The notes under the pieces are model-generated. The model made no database searches. It saw only the letters and a list, made by a program, of their open reading frames with translations, and was not told where the DNA came from. A stretch of DNA of 64,000 nucleotides from Noviherbaspirillum pedocola (lineage in GTDB: Bacteria > Pseudomonadota > Gammaproteobacteria > Burkholderiales > Burkholderiaceae_D). How positions within the stretch are numbered: position 1 is the stretch's first letter; every line of letters begins with the position of its first letter. Positions 1-9,706 of the stretch are shown piece by piece. The position numbers were made by a program, and so were the translations under genes. The stretch lies in the NCBI RefSeq assembly GCF_016632335.1, contig NZ_JAEPBG010000004.1, positions 372,001 to 436,000 of the forward strand, read 5' to 3'.

Positions 1-294
1 CTCGAGCAGCGCTATATCCCTGATCTGAAGCGTGACCTGGTGGTGTCGCGCATCTTCACGCCTTTCGATTTCCGCGATGAGCTCGGCGCGCATGTCGGCT
101 CGGCATTTTCGCTGGAGCCGGTGCTGTGGCAAAGCGCCTACTTCCGCACGCACAACAAGGATGAGGCGATCGACGGCCTGTATTTCGTTGGTGCTGGCAC
201 GCATCCGGGCGCCGGCATACCGGGCGTGGTCGGTTCGGCCAAGGCCACGGCGGGCGTGATCGTCAGCGAGCATGCAGCGCGGAGCAGCGCATGA
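1..294 (+). CDS. crtI: Phytoene desaturase CrtI, C-terminal part (5' end outside window)
   Basis: This is the last 97 codons of a carotenoid desaturase. The enzyme takes hydrogens from phytoene, on the route to neurosporene or lycopene, with FAD at the membrane. The visible C-terminus carries the diagnostic CrtI-family stretch VGAGTHPGAGIPGV followed by GSAKATA, the FAD-closing motif of bacterial phytoene desaturases. The reading frame is open from base 1, so the start and the N-terminal Rossmann fold lie upstream. Its stop TGA overlaps the crtB start (ATGA at 291-294), a sign of translational coupling in one operon. Family assignment is firm; the number of desaturation steps cannot be told from this end. 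Confidence 0.93.
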   Translation, partial: LEQRYIPDLKRDLVVSRIFTPFDFRDELGAHVGSAFSLEPVLWQSAYFRTHNKDEAIDGLYFVGAGTHPGAGIPGVVGSAKATAGVIVSEHAARSSA

Positions 295-1226
295 ACGAGG
301 ATGTTGCCGCCTACAGCCGGGATGCGATCCGCCAAGGCTCGAAAAGCTTCGCCAAGGCGGCGATGCTGTTCGATCCTGCCACGCGCGACAGCGTCATGAT
401 GCTTTATGCCTGGTGCCGGCATTGCGATGACGTCATAGACGGTCAGGTGCTCGGACATGAACAGCATGCGCTCAGCGTAGACGAGAAGCGGCAACGGCTG
501 GCTGAGCTGCAGCGGGAAACCGAGCGCGTGTGCGACGGCTACGATAGCGACATTCCTGCCTTTGCTGCGCTGGCTGCCGTGCTGCGCCGCCATCCGATTC
601 CGCGTCGCTGCCTGTTCGAGCTGCTGCAGGGTTTCGAGCTCGATGCGATCGAAGCCAGTTTCCCGACGCTGGATCACACGCTGCGTTACTGCTATCACGT
701 CGCCGGCGTGGTCGGCGTGATGATGGCCGCGATCATGGGCGCGCAGGAAGAAGACACGCTGCACCGGGCATCGGATCTGGGCATCGCTTTTCAGCTCACG
801 AATATTGCACGCGACGTGATCGACGACCTTGAAGTCGGCCGCTGCTATCTGCCGCAATCCTGGCTCGAGCATGCCGGGCTGAAACGGGAGAGCATGCATC
901 TTCCCGAGCATCGCGCCACGCTGCATGCGCTTGCCGCTGATCTGCTGACTCTGGCCGAACGCTATTACGACTCGGCGAAGACGGGCATGGCACGGCTGCC
1001 ATGGCGCTGCTCCTGGGCGATCGCCAGCGCTCTGCTGATTTACCGCGACATTGGTCTGCTGCTGCGCGCGCATGGGCCGGCTGCCTGGGATGCGCGCATT
1101 GCAGTGTCGAACCGCAGAAAGCTATGGCGCCTGTGCCATGGCAGCTGGCTTGCCACACGCACGCGGCTCACGCTGCGGCGCACAGCGGCCGCGCCGCGCA
1201 TGGATCTCTGGACCCGGCCGCTGTAG
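291..1226 (+). CDS. crtB: Phytoene synthase CrtB
   Basis: This 311-residue trans-isoprenyl synthase condenses two geranylgeranyl diphosphates head to head to give phytoene, the first committed carotenoid step. Both Asp-rich metal-binding motifs are visible: DDVID at residues 46-50 and NIARDVIDD at about 171-179, the latter followed by GRCYLPQ, typical of squalene/phytoene synthases. Length fits the family (about 290-320). The ATG overlaps the crtI stop by four bases, so the two are co-translated. crtE lies just downstream on the opposite strand with only 9 bp between the stops. A squalene-type role (HpnC/HpnD) is possible for the fold, but the crtI partner favours CrtB. Confidence 0.93.
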   Translation: MNEDVAAYSRDAIRQGSKSFAKAAMLFDPATRDSVMMLYAWCRHCDDVIDGQVLGHEQHALSVDEKRQRLAELQRETERVCDGYDSDIPAFAALAAVLRRHPIPRRCLFELLQGFELDAIEASFPTLDHTLRYCYHVAGVVGVMMAAIMGAQEEDTLHRASDLGIAFQLTNIARDVIDDLEVGRCYLPQSWLEHAGLKRESMHLPEHRATLHALAADLLTLAERYYDSAKTGMARLPWRCSWAIASALLIYRDIGLLLRAHGPAAWDARIAVSNRRKLWRLCHGSWLATRTRLTLRRTAAAPRMDLWTRPL

Positions 1227-1235
1227 CGCCGGTGA

Positions 1236-2075
1236 TCAGAAAAAGTCCCTGACGAATCCCTGCAATACGGCCGCATTGCGCTCGCCGTCGATGGCGGCCA
1301 GCGCGCCGTCGAGATAGTCGCGCAGCTTGCGCCTAGCTTCGGCTGCGCCAATGCGGGCAGCCATGTTGACGCCGTCGCGGTCCATGTCCCGGATATCGTC
1401 ACGCAGCTGGAAGGCCAGGCCGATGTGCCGGGTGAACCGCAATACCTTGTTCTCCTGCTCCGGCGTAGCGCCAGCTACCACGCATCCGGCTCGCGCCGCG
1501 GCGAGAAACAACACACCGGTTTTCAAATGGTGCATGTCGGTGATTGCTTCGAGACTCGCAAGCGCGCCGCCCGCATGCAGGTCGATGTATTGACCCAGGG
1601 ACAAACCGTGCGGACCAACGGTTTCGCACAGCAGTTGAATGAGCGCCAGGCGTCGTCCTTCGGGCAGGGCGTCGTGGCTGGCGACGATGCACTGGCTTTG
1701 CGTGAGCAATGACACCGCCGCCAGGATTGCCAGGCTTTCGCCGTACTGCAGATGCGTGCACAGGCGACTGCGGCGCTCGCGGTCGTCATCCATGCAGGGC
1801 AGGTCATCCAGAATCAACGACGCGCAATGAATCATTTCGATCGCGCATCCCACCTGCAGCGCGGACTGACGCGGACCGTCAAGAAATTCGGCAACGGCCA
1901 ACGCCAGCAATGGCCGGATCCGCTTGCCCGGCGCAAGCACGCTGTAACGCATGGCTTCGAGCACCGGAGAAGGCGGTGCATGGCCGAGCAACTTGCCCAG
2001 GTGATCGTCGACGAGTTGCCTGGCCTGGGAACTCCAGCTGCGACTTGCGGATGGGATAGCTTCGGTAGCAAACAT
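1236..2075 (-). CDS. crtE: Geranylgeranyl diphosphate synthase (polyprenyl synthetase)
   Basis: This 279-residue prenyltransferase extends isopentenyl diphosphate to C15/C20 allylic diphosphates and supplies the substrate for CrtB. The first Asp-rich motif DDLPCMDD is at residues 90-97, in the long DDxxxxD form. The second, DDIRD, lies near residue 215 after FQLR. GKRIRP at 50-55 binds the IPP phosphate. The gene is convergent with crtB, so it needs its own promoter in the long region upstream of 2076. Length and motifs also fit farnesyl diphosphate synthase (IspA); the crt neighbours favour the GGPP role. Confidence 0.88.
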   Translation of the reverse strand: MFATEAIPSASRSWSSQARQLVDDHLGKLLGHAPPSPVLEAMRYSVLAPGKRIRPLLALAVAEFLDGPRQSALQVGCAIEMIHCASLILDDLPCMDDDRERRSRLCTHLQYGESLAILAAVSLLTQSQCIVASHDALPEGRRLALIQLLCETVGPHGLSLGQYIDLHAGGALASLEAITDMHHLKTGVLFLAAARAGCVVAGATPEQENKVLRFTRHIGLAFQLRDDIRDMDRDGVNMAARIGAAEARRKLRDYLDGALAAIDGERNAAVLQGFVRDFF

Positions 2076-2997
2076 GTCGACTCACGATTCGGTGGATGAC
2101 TACGGTACGGTAGGCATGACTGCATGCGCACGGTGTGCAGCTGGAGAGCCGTGCATCTACAGCCAGATGGCAATATTGCAAATGCCCAAGGATGATAACG
2201 GCTTCCGCGAGTTTCTGCCGAGCCACCTTCAACTTCGCTTGACTGTCAATAATGTTTTTGTCTGCAACCGCAGGGAATCACCCGGCAACGGCGAGAATGC
2301 TCTGCCTGTGAAGAATCTGATTCCGTTGAAGCGACTCAGGTGCTTGAAAGACGCCGGAAAGAATATCGAATAATCCGATCAAATCGATGATATCGCCGTG
2401 GAAACCGAAAGCACCATCGAATTACCTGTATCGATGAGATGGCGTGAATACACCATATCAAAGATATTTCCGTGTTCCTCCCAGTTCACGAAGGTCTTAG
2501 ATATCAGAGCGCGGTGTGATGGAAACGAGCGACACGGAAAACGGAACGACGAGCGAAGCGATATCAAAGTGGAAACATTAACTTATTGAACCGATGCAAG
2601 CGCTGTACGGCATGCCAACCAATCCGCCGTGAAGGGCCTATCGACACGGATAACTATCGCTGTCGTGCATAAATGGCTCGGGCTAATTCAGGTATCGTCA
2701 TACGCGATGGATATTGCGCACGCTCAATACGGCCTGACCGAGATTAAGTGAGCGAAGGGACAGGCAGGGGTATTGGAGGCAACCGTCGTATATCCGATTT
2801 ACATCGGAGCATGCATGCCGAATTGCGATGCGAAGGAGGGAGGAGAAAAAAAAATCGGCGCCCGCAGAATTCGCCGTGTTTGGCGAGCGGACGCCGTTTC
2901 GGTCAGCGTTGGTGAATGCAGGAGTTTCGGTATCGAACTCGACAAAGTCTATCGTTGCCAGTCCATGCCGAAATTCCCGGTACGCTGAATGCCTGCG
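2076..2997. other. Long intergenic region (922 bp), no convincing gene
   Basis: This stretch separates crtE from the H-NS-family gene. Short open frames exist on both strands but lack ribosome sites, family resemblance or codon bias like the neighbours. It must contain the crtE promoter. Base composition is more AT-rich than the genes around it. Confidence 0.5.
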
Positions 2998-3276
2998 TCA
3001 GATACGGAACTGTTCGGCATCCTTGCCATGGAGCCAAGCCGGTTTGCGACCGCGGCCAGACCAGGTATTTCCATGTTCGTCGCGATATTTCGCTGCGCCA
3101 GCAGGCTTTTTCGCCCCTTTTTTCCTTGTTTCCTGCAGATCGTCAACAGAAATGCCGTAATCAGCCATCAACGACTTGATCTGCTGAATTGCGCCGTCGA
3201 TTTCCGATTGGCGCTGCTGTTCAGCCTGACGCTGCAATTCCATGATTTGAGCCTGTATTTCCTTGTAGGTCGCCAT
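2998..3276 (-). CDS. H-NS family nucleoid-associated protein
   Basis: This 92-residue protein has the two-part layout of H-NS/BpH3-type proteins. The N-terminal half (about residues 1-55) is a coiled-coil oligomerisation segment starting MATYKEIQAQIMELQRQAEQ. A Lys/Ala linker follows, and the C-terminal DNA-binding core reads KYRDEHGNTWSGRGRKPAWL. The core motif W-x-GRGR-x-P-x-W is the AT-hook-like minor-groove binder. The start is set by an AAGGAG site about 8 bases upstream. Such proteins silence AT-rich, horizontally gained DNA. It is a single gene flanked by AT-rich intergenic stretches. Confidence 0.93.
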   Translation of the reverse strand: MATYKEIQAQIMELQRQAEQQRQSEIDGAIQQIKSLMADYGISVDDLQETRKKGAKKPAGAAKYRDEHGNTWSGRGRKPAWLHGKDAEQFRI

Positions 3277-3732
3277 ATGTCGTACTCCTTTTCGCTATGA
3301 ATATAGCCAGGGATCCGGCTACAACGGGCGTAGACTATATTAATTGGATTCTTTTTTCAATCGCATTTATCGGGAATAAATTATTCTCTTGATCAAACAC
3401 TGCGTATTTCCACCGGGATGAAGCTTTCAATATGAACCTTTTGGTCAGTGCAATTCGGATGCAATCGGGAAAAGGTGAGAATCGGTCGATCAGAGGATTG
3501 CACTGCGAAAATTGCACTAAAATTTGAAACGAATTTTTGCTTCGCTCGTAGCCAATTCGAAGCAACTTAATAGAACATTGCGATGAAACGTATGGACTTA
3601 CGGACTTAGCCAAAATCCCGGCGGAATGAAAGAAGGAAACGCATCATCAGCAATTCGCGCTGCGAAATTTGTGCAATGCCGTGATGTGATCGCATGGAAA
3701 GGACAAACCTGAGGCTCTTTCGGCCTGGGACA
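3277..3732. other. Intergenic region, AT-rich, no convincing gene
   Basis: This is the upstream region of the H-NS-family gene and the downstream region of the PheC-like gene. One open frame on the minus strand (3335-3613) has no ribosome site and no recognisable family. The H-NS promoter is expected near 3277-3400. Confidence 0.45.
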
Positions 3733-4497
3733 TTATTCCTTTCCTAACCAAGTCTCATACACGTGCCGATATTCCCCGCTGCCGCGCGCCAGTTGCAACC
3801 AGGTGTCGACGAAAGCCTTCAGGGTGACATCGCCCCGGGGCAGCATGTAGGCTTTCTCCGCGTATTGCAGCGGCTTATCCGGATGGATAGGGCAAAGCTC
3901 GGGATGCTGCCTGGCCTGCCAGCGCGTTTCGCTGGCGTCGGTAATCATCACATCGGCGTCGCCGCGGACGATCTTATCGAAAATCGTCACGTTGTCTGAA
4001 TGCACGGTGAGCTGTGCTCGCTTCAAATTGGCTTTTGCAAAGCGCTCATTCGTACCACCAGGATTGACAATGACACGCGTGCCGGGCTGATCGATATCAG
4101 CAAGCGATGCAAAGCGTCGCACATCAGCGCATCGCGCGATCGGTGCCTTGCCGTCGATCAAATGGGATTGCGAGAAAAAAGCCTTTTTCTGCCTTTCCAG
4201 CGTTACCGACACGCCGCCCATGGCGATATCGCATTTCTCGAGAAAATCGTTCATCAGCGTCGGCCATGTCGTCTTGACGAATCGCGCCTGTACGCCGAGA
4301 GCCGTGGCCAGGGAATGGGCCATGTCGATATCCATGCCTTCGAATTGGCCATCGGGACGCAGATACGTAAAGGGTTTGTAATCTCCAGTTGTGCAAACGC
4401 GCAGATAGCCGGTCTTGATGATGTCATCAAGACGGGAGGCGTCGGCATGCGCAGCACATGGCAGCACGAGCGCAAAAATGATGAACAGGCGTTTCAT
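3733..4497 (-). CDS. pheC: PheC-like periplasmic cyclohexadienyl dehydratase / solute-binding protein
   Basis: A 254-residue exported protein with a Sec signal (about residues 1-19, cleavage after AHA). The mature part follows the SBP_bac_3 fold and matches the cyclohexadienyl dehydratase subgroup: RVCTTGDYKPFTY near residue 33, DIAMGGVSVTLERQ near 90, IVNPGGTNERFAKANL near 145 and HPELCPIHPDKPL near 205. Enzymes of this subgroup convert prephenate or arogenate to phenylpyruvate or phenylalanine in the periplasm. An amino-acid ABC binding protein has the same fold, but no permease or ATPase gene is adjacent, which favours the dehydratase. The ribosome site is GGAG, 6 bases before the ATG. Confidence 0.82.
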   Translation of the reverse strand: MKRLFIIFALVLPCAAHADASRLDDIIKTGYLRVCTTGDYKPFTYLRPDGQFEGMDIDMAHSLATALGVQARFVKTTWPTLMNDFLEKCDIAMGGVSVTLERQKKAFFSQSHLIDGKAPIARCADVRRFASLADIDQPGTRVIVNPGGTNERFAKANLKRAQLTVHSDNVTIFDKIVRGDADVMITDASETRWQARQHPELCPIHPDKPLQYAEKAYMLPRGDVTLKAFVDTWLQLARGSGEYRHVYETWLGKE

Positions 4498-4698
4498 CGG
4501 GTCTCCTGATTGTCGTAGGCGGTTAGCGTCGCGCCATTGTAATTGGGCAGGCTAATTGTCCCGTGCGCAGAACAATGTTCCTTGCGAAATGCGCTATTCG
4601 CCGCAATTTCCGCCATTTAGAATGCCCCGGCGTTTTGCCATTACCCGCCGTTGCGCATTGCAATGGCGCTGACGCCTGATCCATCACAAGGAAAGTCC

Positions 4699-5607
4699 AT
4701 GTCCACAGCAGAAACTCATCCCGCGCAACCTGTCACGGCGCAGACCGCCCTCAAAAAGCCGCGCAGTATCGAGCGTCTCGTTACCGGCATGGGCACTTCG
4801 GACGGCGCTGGCGTAAAACTTACCCGGGTGCTGACCCAGCCGTTGCAACGCCGTCTCGACCCTTTCCTGATGCTGGATGCCTTCGGCACGGATAATCCGC
4901 AGGATTACATCGGCGGCTTTCCCGACCATCCGCATCGCGGCTTCGAAACCGTCACTTACATGATCGCCGGCCGCATGCGTCACCGCGACAGCGCCGGTCA
5001 CGAGGGCTTGCTCGAGAACGGCGGGGTGCAATGGATGACCGCGGGACGCGGCGTGATCCATTCCGAGTTGCCCGAGCAGCAGGACGGCCGCATGGAAGGC
5101 TTTCAGCTTTGGCTGAACCTGCCGGCGCGCGACAAGATGTGCGCGCCCTGGTATCGCGATATCAATAGCGAGGCGATACCGGAACTGCGTACCGACAGCG
5201 GCGCGACGGTACGCGTGATCGCCGGCGCAAGCCATGGCGTTTCCGGCGCAGTGCAGCGCGAGACGACGCAGCCGCTGTATCTGGACGTGCATTTCACGGA
5301 GACAGGCGGCAGCTTCGCGCAGGCGCTGCCATCTGGCCACAATGCCTTCATCTATGTGTATCGGGGCGCCATTGATATTGGCGGCGGCAACGTCGCTGCG
5401 GGTCAGATGGCAATACTGAAGAACGAGCGCGACAGCGACGGCGTCCTGCTGCGCGCGGCTTCATCGGCGCGGCTGCTGGTCATCGCCGGCAATCCGCTCA
5501 ATGAGCCGATCGCGCAGTACGGCCCGTTCGTCATGAATACCAACGAACAAATCTTCCAGGCGGTTGCCGACTTCAACGGCGGCCGTTTCGCCACGGCCGA
5601 CGACTGA
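4699..5607 (+). CDS. Pirin family protein
   Basis: This bicupin protein has about 302 residues. The N-terminal cupin has the pirin signature HPHRGFETVTYM, then HEG, and GGVQWMTAGRGVIHSE, which holds the His/His/Glu iron ligands. The C-terminal pirin domain starts at about residue 185. Pirins are iron-binding; some act as quercetinases or redox sensors, but the substrate here cannot be told. The ATG at 4699 is chosen because AAGGAAAG sits just upstream; an in-frame ATG at 4651 has no such site. It is a stand-alone gene. Confidence 0.92.
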   Translation: MSTAETHPAQPVTAQTALKKPRSIERLVTGMGTSDGAGVKLTRVLTQPLQRRLDPFLMLDAFGTDNPQDYIGGFPDHPHRGFETVTYMIAGRMRHRDSAGHEGLLENGGVQWMTAGRGVIHSELPEQQDGRMEGFQLWLNLPARDKMCAPWYRDINSEAIPELRTDSGATVRVIAGASHGVSGAVQRETTQPLYLDVHFTETGGSFAQALPSGHNAFIYVYRGAIDIGGGNVAAGQMAILKNERDSDGVLLRAASSARLLVIAGNPLNEPIAQYGPFVMNTNEQIFQAVADFNGGRFATADD

Positions 5608-5634
5608 AAGACACCACCGCGCGGGCGTCTGCCT

Positions 5635-6300
5635 TCACGGCGCGGATTGCCTGGCCGGCGCGCCCGGTGCGCCGGCGCCGGCAAAGAACCCGAGCACGAG
5701 CCGCACGAGCGCTTCTTCGATGGCTTGCCTATCCTTCGGCTCGGGCAGATGAATCAGCGCCGCGCGCACGACGCCGGCGAATGCCTGCGTCAGCACAAAG
5801 GCCTCAATCGTCGTGAGCTGGCGGCGCCCGCCGTCATGGGTGGTGACGCCGGCGCCACTGAGCAGCGCCGTGATCAAGCCGTGGGTCATGTTGCCCGGCA
5901 GTGCCGTGCCCGGACCGAGCGCGCGCTCGAGCAATTGCCGCTGCACCTGCGAGCGCGCGCCGAAGACGCCAAACACCGCCCGCACGATGGCGCGCACCCG
6001 GTCTCCAGGCGCGGCCGGCGCCGGCCCTGCCAACACTGCCAGCACCTGCTGGCTGACTGCAGCGATTTCGCGGCGCGCCAATGCCGCGAGCAACGCATGC
6101 TTGTCCGGGAAATATTGATACAGCGAGCCGATCGACACGCCCGCCAGTTCGGCAATGCGGTTCGTATTCAGCGCATCCAACCCGTCGCGCTCGATCAGGC
6201 GGCTGGCGGCTTCCAACATGAGTTCCACCTTTGCCCGAGACCGATCCTGCCGCGGCAAGCGACGCGCAAGTCTTTGATTTTGCGATGGATTTCCAGGCAT
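5635..6300 (-). CDS. TetR family transcriptional regulator
   Basis: This 221-residue repressor-type protein has an N-terminal TetR helix-turn-helix (about residues 27-72). It reads TNRIAELAGVSIGSLYQYFP, then DKHALL. The C-terminal ligand domain is Ala-rich and variable. It is divergent from the sterol-desaturase-type gene with 89 bp between starts, so it probably controls that promoter and its own; that is inference. ATG 6300 is preferred; a TTG three codons upstream is possible, and neither has a strong Shine-Dalgarno. Confidence 0.9.
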   Translation of the reverse strand: MPGNPSQNQRLARRLPRQDRSRAKVELMLEAASRLIERDGLDALNTNRIAELAGVSIGSLYQYFPDKHALLAALARREIAAVSQQVLAVLAGPAPAAPGDRVRAIVRAVFGVFGARSQVQRQLLERALGPGTALPGNMTHGLITALLSGAGVTTHDGGRRQLTTIEAFVLTQAFAGVVRAALIHLPEPKDRQAIEEALVRLVLGFFAGAGAPGAPARQSAP

Positions 6301-6389
6301 GAGGAGCAACGCGAAAAGCGAGTTTGGAAATGTGAAGGATGCTCATATCATACCCCTCATCCGTTCCATAACCGCACGCAAAACCTGCG

Positions 6390-7274
6390 ATGAACAACCT
6401 GCTGAAATTCCAGCTTTATGCCACTGCTGCCGTGGTGGCAATCTCGATGATCGAGGCCGTGGTCCTGGCGCGCCGTAACCGCGGCTTCGACTGGCGCGAG
6501 ACCCGGCTGTCGCTGCTCGACCTGGTCGGCCGGCGTATCGTCCAGCTGATTCCGCTCAGCCTCGCCGGCCCGGTGATGAGCTGGGCCTGGGCGCATCGGA
6601 TCCATACGATGCCGCTCGACGGCCCGGCCGCCTTCGCGCTGCTCTTCATCGGCCAGGAGTTCTGTTATTACTGGTATCACCGCGCGGCGCACCGCATGCG
6701 CTTTTTCTGGGCGACGCACCAGGTGCATCACAGCCCGAATCAATTGACGCTTTCCACCTCGTACCGCCTGGGATGGACCGGCAAGCTCACCGGCACGGGC
6801 ATGTTCTTCGCGCCGCTGGTGTGGCTCGGCTTCCCGCCGGGGGCGGTATTCGCGACGCTGTCGATCAATCTGCTGTACCAGTTCTGGCTGCATACGACCT
6901 GGATACCGAAGCTGGGATGGCTGGAATATGTATTCAATACGCCGTCCGCGCATCGGGTGCACCATGCGTCGAATCTGTCCTATCTCGACCGGAACTATGG
7001 CGGCGTGCTGATCATCTTCGACCGGCTGTTCGGCACCTATGCCAGCGAACGCGACGAGGAGCCCTGCGTCTATGGCCTGGTGAAGCCGCTGCGCGAAGCG
7101 AGTCTGTGGCGCATCGAATTCCATGAATGGCGCTCGCTCGGGCGCGACATGATGGCCGCGCGCAATCCGGTCACTGCAGTAAAGCTGCTGCTGATGCCGC
7201 CGGGCTGGGCGCCGGATGGGCAAGGCACGCGCACCGAGGATTTGCGCGCGGCGGCAACGCCACAGGAAGGTTGA
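6390..7274 (+). CDS. Sterol desaturase / fatty acid hydroxylase family membrane protein
   Basis: This 294-residue integral membrane di-iron oxygenase carries three His clusters: HRAAH, HQVHH and HRVHH (about residues 96-100, 112-116 and 190-194). They match the family pattern HxxxH / HxxHH / HxxHH. Hydrophobic helices flank them (residues 5-25, 50-75, 85-95, 140-170). Members hydroxylate or desaturate lipids, sterols or carotenoids. The carotenoid genes about 5 kb away make a xanthophyll or lipid substrate conceivable, but nothing in the sequence proves it. The divergent TetR gene is the likely regulator. Confidence 0.88.
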   Translation: MNNLLKFQLYATAAVVAISMIEAVVLARRNRGFDWRETRLSLLDLVGRRIVQLIPLSLAGPVMSWAWAHRIHTMPLDGPAAFALLFIGQEFCYYWYHRAAHRMRFFWATHQVHHSPNQLTLSTSYRLGWTGKLTGTGMFFAPLVWLGFPPGAVFATLSINLLYQFWLHTTWIPKLGWLEYVFNTPSAHRVHHASNLSYLDRNYGGVLIIFDRLFGTYASERDEEPCVYGLVKPLREASLWRIEFHEWRSLGRDMMAARNPVTAVKLLLMPPGWAPDGQGTRTEDLRAAATPQEG

Positions 7275-7281
7275 TGGGGCT

Positions 7282-7347
7282 GTAGGGTGGGCGCAGCCCA
7301 CGTGTCTCTCCGCATGCCGGCGAACGCGTGGGCTGCGCCCACCCTAC
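7282..7347. repeat. REP-like palindrome with 21-bp perfect arms
   Basis: Arms at 7282-7302 and 7327-7347 are perfect inverted copies; each begins or ends with GTAGGGTGGGC or its complement. It lies just after the hydroxylase stop and could act as a terminator or mRNA-protecting hairpin. A related half-unit occurs at 13859-13882. Confidence 0.85.
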
Positions 7348-7451
7348 CAATGCGGCTGGTTCGTGGGTCGGCTGACAAGCCGGACGGAATCCCGAAGAAC
7401 CGCAAGCATGCCCGTTGGGTTTCCTTTATCAGTCCGACCCGCGTCTCCCCG

Positions 7452-9704
7452 TTATGCCCCCTTCTTCAACTGCTCTCCCACCGGCAGCTTGCGTATGCGC
7501 TGCCCGGTCGCGGCAAAGATCGCATTCGTCAGCGCCGGCGCCGTGGCCGAGGTGCCCGGCTCGCCGATGCCGCCCGGCTTGTCGTTGCTCTTCACGATAT
7601 GCACTTCGATGCGCGGCGCTTCATTGATGCGCATCATCCGGTAGTCGTTGAAATTACTCTGTTGCACCCGTCCCTTGTCCACCGTAATCTCATTCCACAG
7701 CGCCGCAGTGATGCCGAAGTTCACGCCGCTTTCGATCTGCGCGACCACGGTATCGGGGTTCACCACCTGGCCGCAATCGATGGCGCACACCACGCGGTGC
7801 ACCCGCACATCGCCATCCGCGCCCACCGACACTTCCGCCACCTGCGCCAGATAACTGCCGAAGGCAAACTGGGTCGAGATGCCGCGCCCCATGCGACGTC
7901 CGTCGACCTTGGCCAGCGGCTTGCCCCAGCCAGCCTTTTCGGCCGCAAGCTGCATCACCCGGCTGATGCGCGAGCCGTCGTCCAGAAGCGACCGGCGATA
8001 TGCCACCGGGTCCTGGCCCGCAGCGGCCGCGAGTTCATCGATGAAGCTTTCCACCACGAAGATGTTGTGCGTCGGGCCGACGCCGCGCCAGAAGGCGGTC
8101 GGCAGCGGCGGCTCGTGGCGCAGGTATTCCACGTGCACGTTCTCGATGCGGTAAGGCACATCCTTCGCGCCTTCGACCGCATCCGGGTCGACGCCATTCT
8201 TCACCAGCGGCGGCGCGAAGCGCGCCATGATCGACGAGCCGGTGATCTTGTGCGACCAGGCTACCGGCATGCCCTTCTCATCCAGCGCCGCGGCCAGGCG
8301 GTCGTAGTAATACGGCCGGTACATGTCATGCTGCACATCCTCTTCGCGGGTCCAGACGATCTTGATCGGCACATCCGGCATCTGCTTGGCGAACTGCACC
8401 GCCTGGATCACCGCATCAGCCTCGAGCCGGCGCCCGAAGCCGCCGCCGATGTAATGGTTGTGCACCTGCACCCGTTCGTCCGGCAACCCGGTCAGCTTGG
8501 CGGCCGCTCCCTGTGCAATCGTCGGTACCTGGGTGCCGAGCCACAGGTCACAACGGTCTTTTGACACCTTCACGGTGCAGTTCATCGGCTCCATCGTGGC
8601 ATGCGCCAGGAAGGGCGCCTCGTACACCGCCTCGATCTTGCGCTTGCCGCCGGCGATGGCCTGCTGCGCATTGCCGTCGTTGCGCGCCACCGCCCCCGGC
8701 TTGGACTTCGATGCCGCGGCCATGTCGTCGACGATCATCGCCGTCGTCAGATTCGCGTTCGTGCCTTCATCCCAGGTCGGCGCCGCCGCGGCCAGGCCCT
8801 GCTTCGCAGCCCACATGTGCTCGCCCAGCACCGCCACCGCGCCTTCGATCTTCAGCACCCGCTTCACGCCCGGCACCGCCATCGCCTTCGCTTCATCGAC
8901 CGATTTCAACCGCCCTCCCGGCACCGGGCAGGCGGCGACCGTGGCAATCAACATGCCGGGCAGGCGCACATCAATGCCGAACTGCGCCGAGCCATCGACC
9001 TTGGCGGCGGAATCGAGCCGCTTCATCGGCTTGCCGATCAGGCGGAATTGCGAAGCCGGCTTCAGCGCGACCTGCTCCGGCAAGGGCAGCTGCGATGCGA
9101 CGTCGACGAGTTCGCCATAGCTCAGCTTGCGGCCACTGGCCTGGTGGATGACCGCGCCATCGCGCGCCATGCAGGATGCCGGGTCGACTTTCCAGCGCTG
9201 CGCCGCCGCCGCGATCAGCACGGTGCGGGCTTTCGCGCCGGCCTGGCGCAAGGGCTCCCAGGCGCCGCGCACCGAGGTCGAACCGCCGGTCACCTGGCCG
9301 CCGAGCAGCGGATCGCTGTACAGATTGTTGTCGGCAGGCGCCTGCTCCAGCTTCACCTTGGCCAGATCGACTTCAAGTTCCTCGGCCAGCAGCATCGGCA
9401 TCGAGGTAAAGGTGCCCTGCCCCATCTCCACCTTGTGGATGATCAGCGTCACCGTATTGTCCCGATCGATACGAATGAAGGCGTTGTGCGCCAGCCCCGG
9501 CGCCTGGTTCGACATGGTCGTTGCCGCATGGCCGACCGCGGTCTCCGGGGGACGCTCGTTGCGCGCGCGGTCCTCGGCGCGCGTCGGCAGATGCACGCCG
9601 ATGAGCAGGCTGCCGCCCAAAGCCGCGCCGGCGCCCAGCCATTTGCGCCGCGCCGGCGATTGCAGTCCCTGGTGTTCCGCGAGGCCGTTCTCCTGCTTGT
9701 CCAT
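7452..9704 (-). CDS. Molybdopterin-binding subunit of a periplasmic aldehyde oxidoreductase (IorB/xanthine-oxidase family)
   Basis: A 750-residue large subunit of a molybdenum hydroxylase. The N-terminus has a Tat signal ([19 protein letters not shown], about residues 20-38), so it is exported folded. Family marks include [11 protein letters not shown] in the middle and [19 protein letters not shown] near the end; the Glu of GxGE is the usual catalytic base. It forms a pair with the [2Fe-2S] subunit upstream, whose stop lies only two bases before this ATG; AGGAGG precedes the start. Substrate is probably an aldehyde or N-heterocycle. The cytochrome c subunit often found in this group is not in the window. 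Confidence 0.92.
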   Translation of the reverse strand: MDKQENGLAEHQGLQSPARRKWLGAGAALGGSLLIGVHLPTRAEDRARNERPPETAVGHAATTMSNQAPGLAHNAFIRIDRDNTVTLIIHKVEMGQGTFTSMPMLLAEELEVDLAKVKLEQAPADNNLYSDPLLGGQVTGGSTSVRGAWEPLRQAGAKARTVLIAAAAQRWKVDPASCMARDGAVIHQASGRKLSYGELVDVASQLPLPEQVALKPASQFRLIGKPMKRLDSAAKVDGSAQFGIDVRLPGMLIATVAACPVPGGRLKSVDEAKAMAVPGVKRVLKIEGAVAVLGEHMWAAKQGLAAAAPTWDEGTNANLTTAMIVDDMAAASKSKPGAVARNDGNAQQAIAGGKRKIEAVYEAPFLAHATMEPMNCTVKVSKDRCDLWLGTQVPTIAQGAAAKLTGLPDERVQVHNHYIGGGFGRRLEADAVIQAVQFAKQMPDVPIKIVWTREEDVQHDMYRPYYYDRLAAALDEKGMPVAWSHKITGSSIMARFAPPLVKNGVDPDAVEGAKDVPYRIENVHVEYLRHEPPLPTAFWRGVGPTHNIFVVESFIDELAAAAGQDPVAYRRSLLDDGSRISRVMQLAAEKAGWGKPLAKVDGRRMGRGISTQFAFGSYLAQVAEVSVGADGDVRVHRVVCAIDCGQVVNPDTVVAQIESGVNFGITAALWNEITVDKGRVQQSNFNDYRMMRINEAPRIEVHIVKSNDKPGGIGEPGTSATAPALTNAIFAATGQRIRKLPVGEQLKKGA

Positions 9705-9706
9705 GC

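Noticed and set aside
138-1073. 311-codon minus-strand open frame over crtI and crtB
   Set aside because: It is antisense to two firm carotenoid genes, has no family motif or ribosome site, and reflects high GC content.
2074-2373. 99-codon plus-strand frame beginning inside the crtE start
   Set aside because: It overlaps the crtE start codon on the other strand, lacks a ribosome site and shows no family pattern.
7287-8564. 425-codon plus-strand open frame
   Set aside because: It is antisense to the molybdenum oxidoreductase large subunit; its His/Arg-rich composition is typical of a shadow frame.
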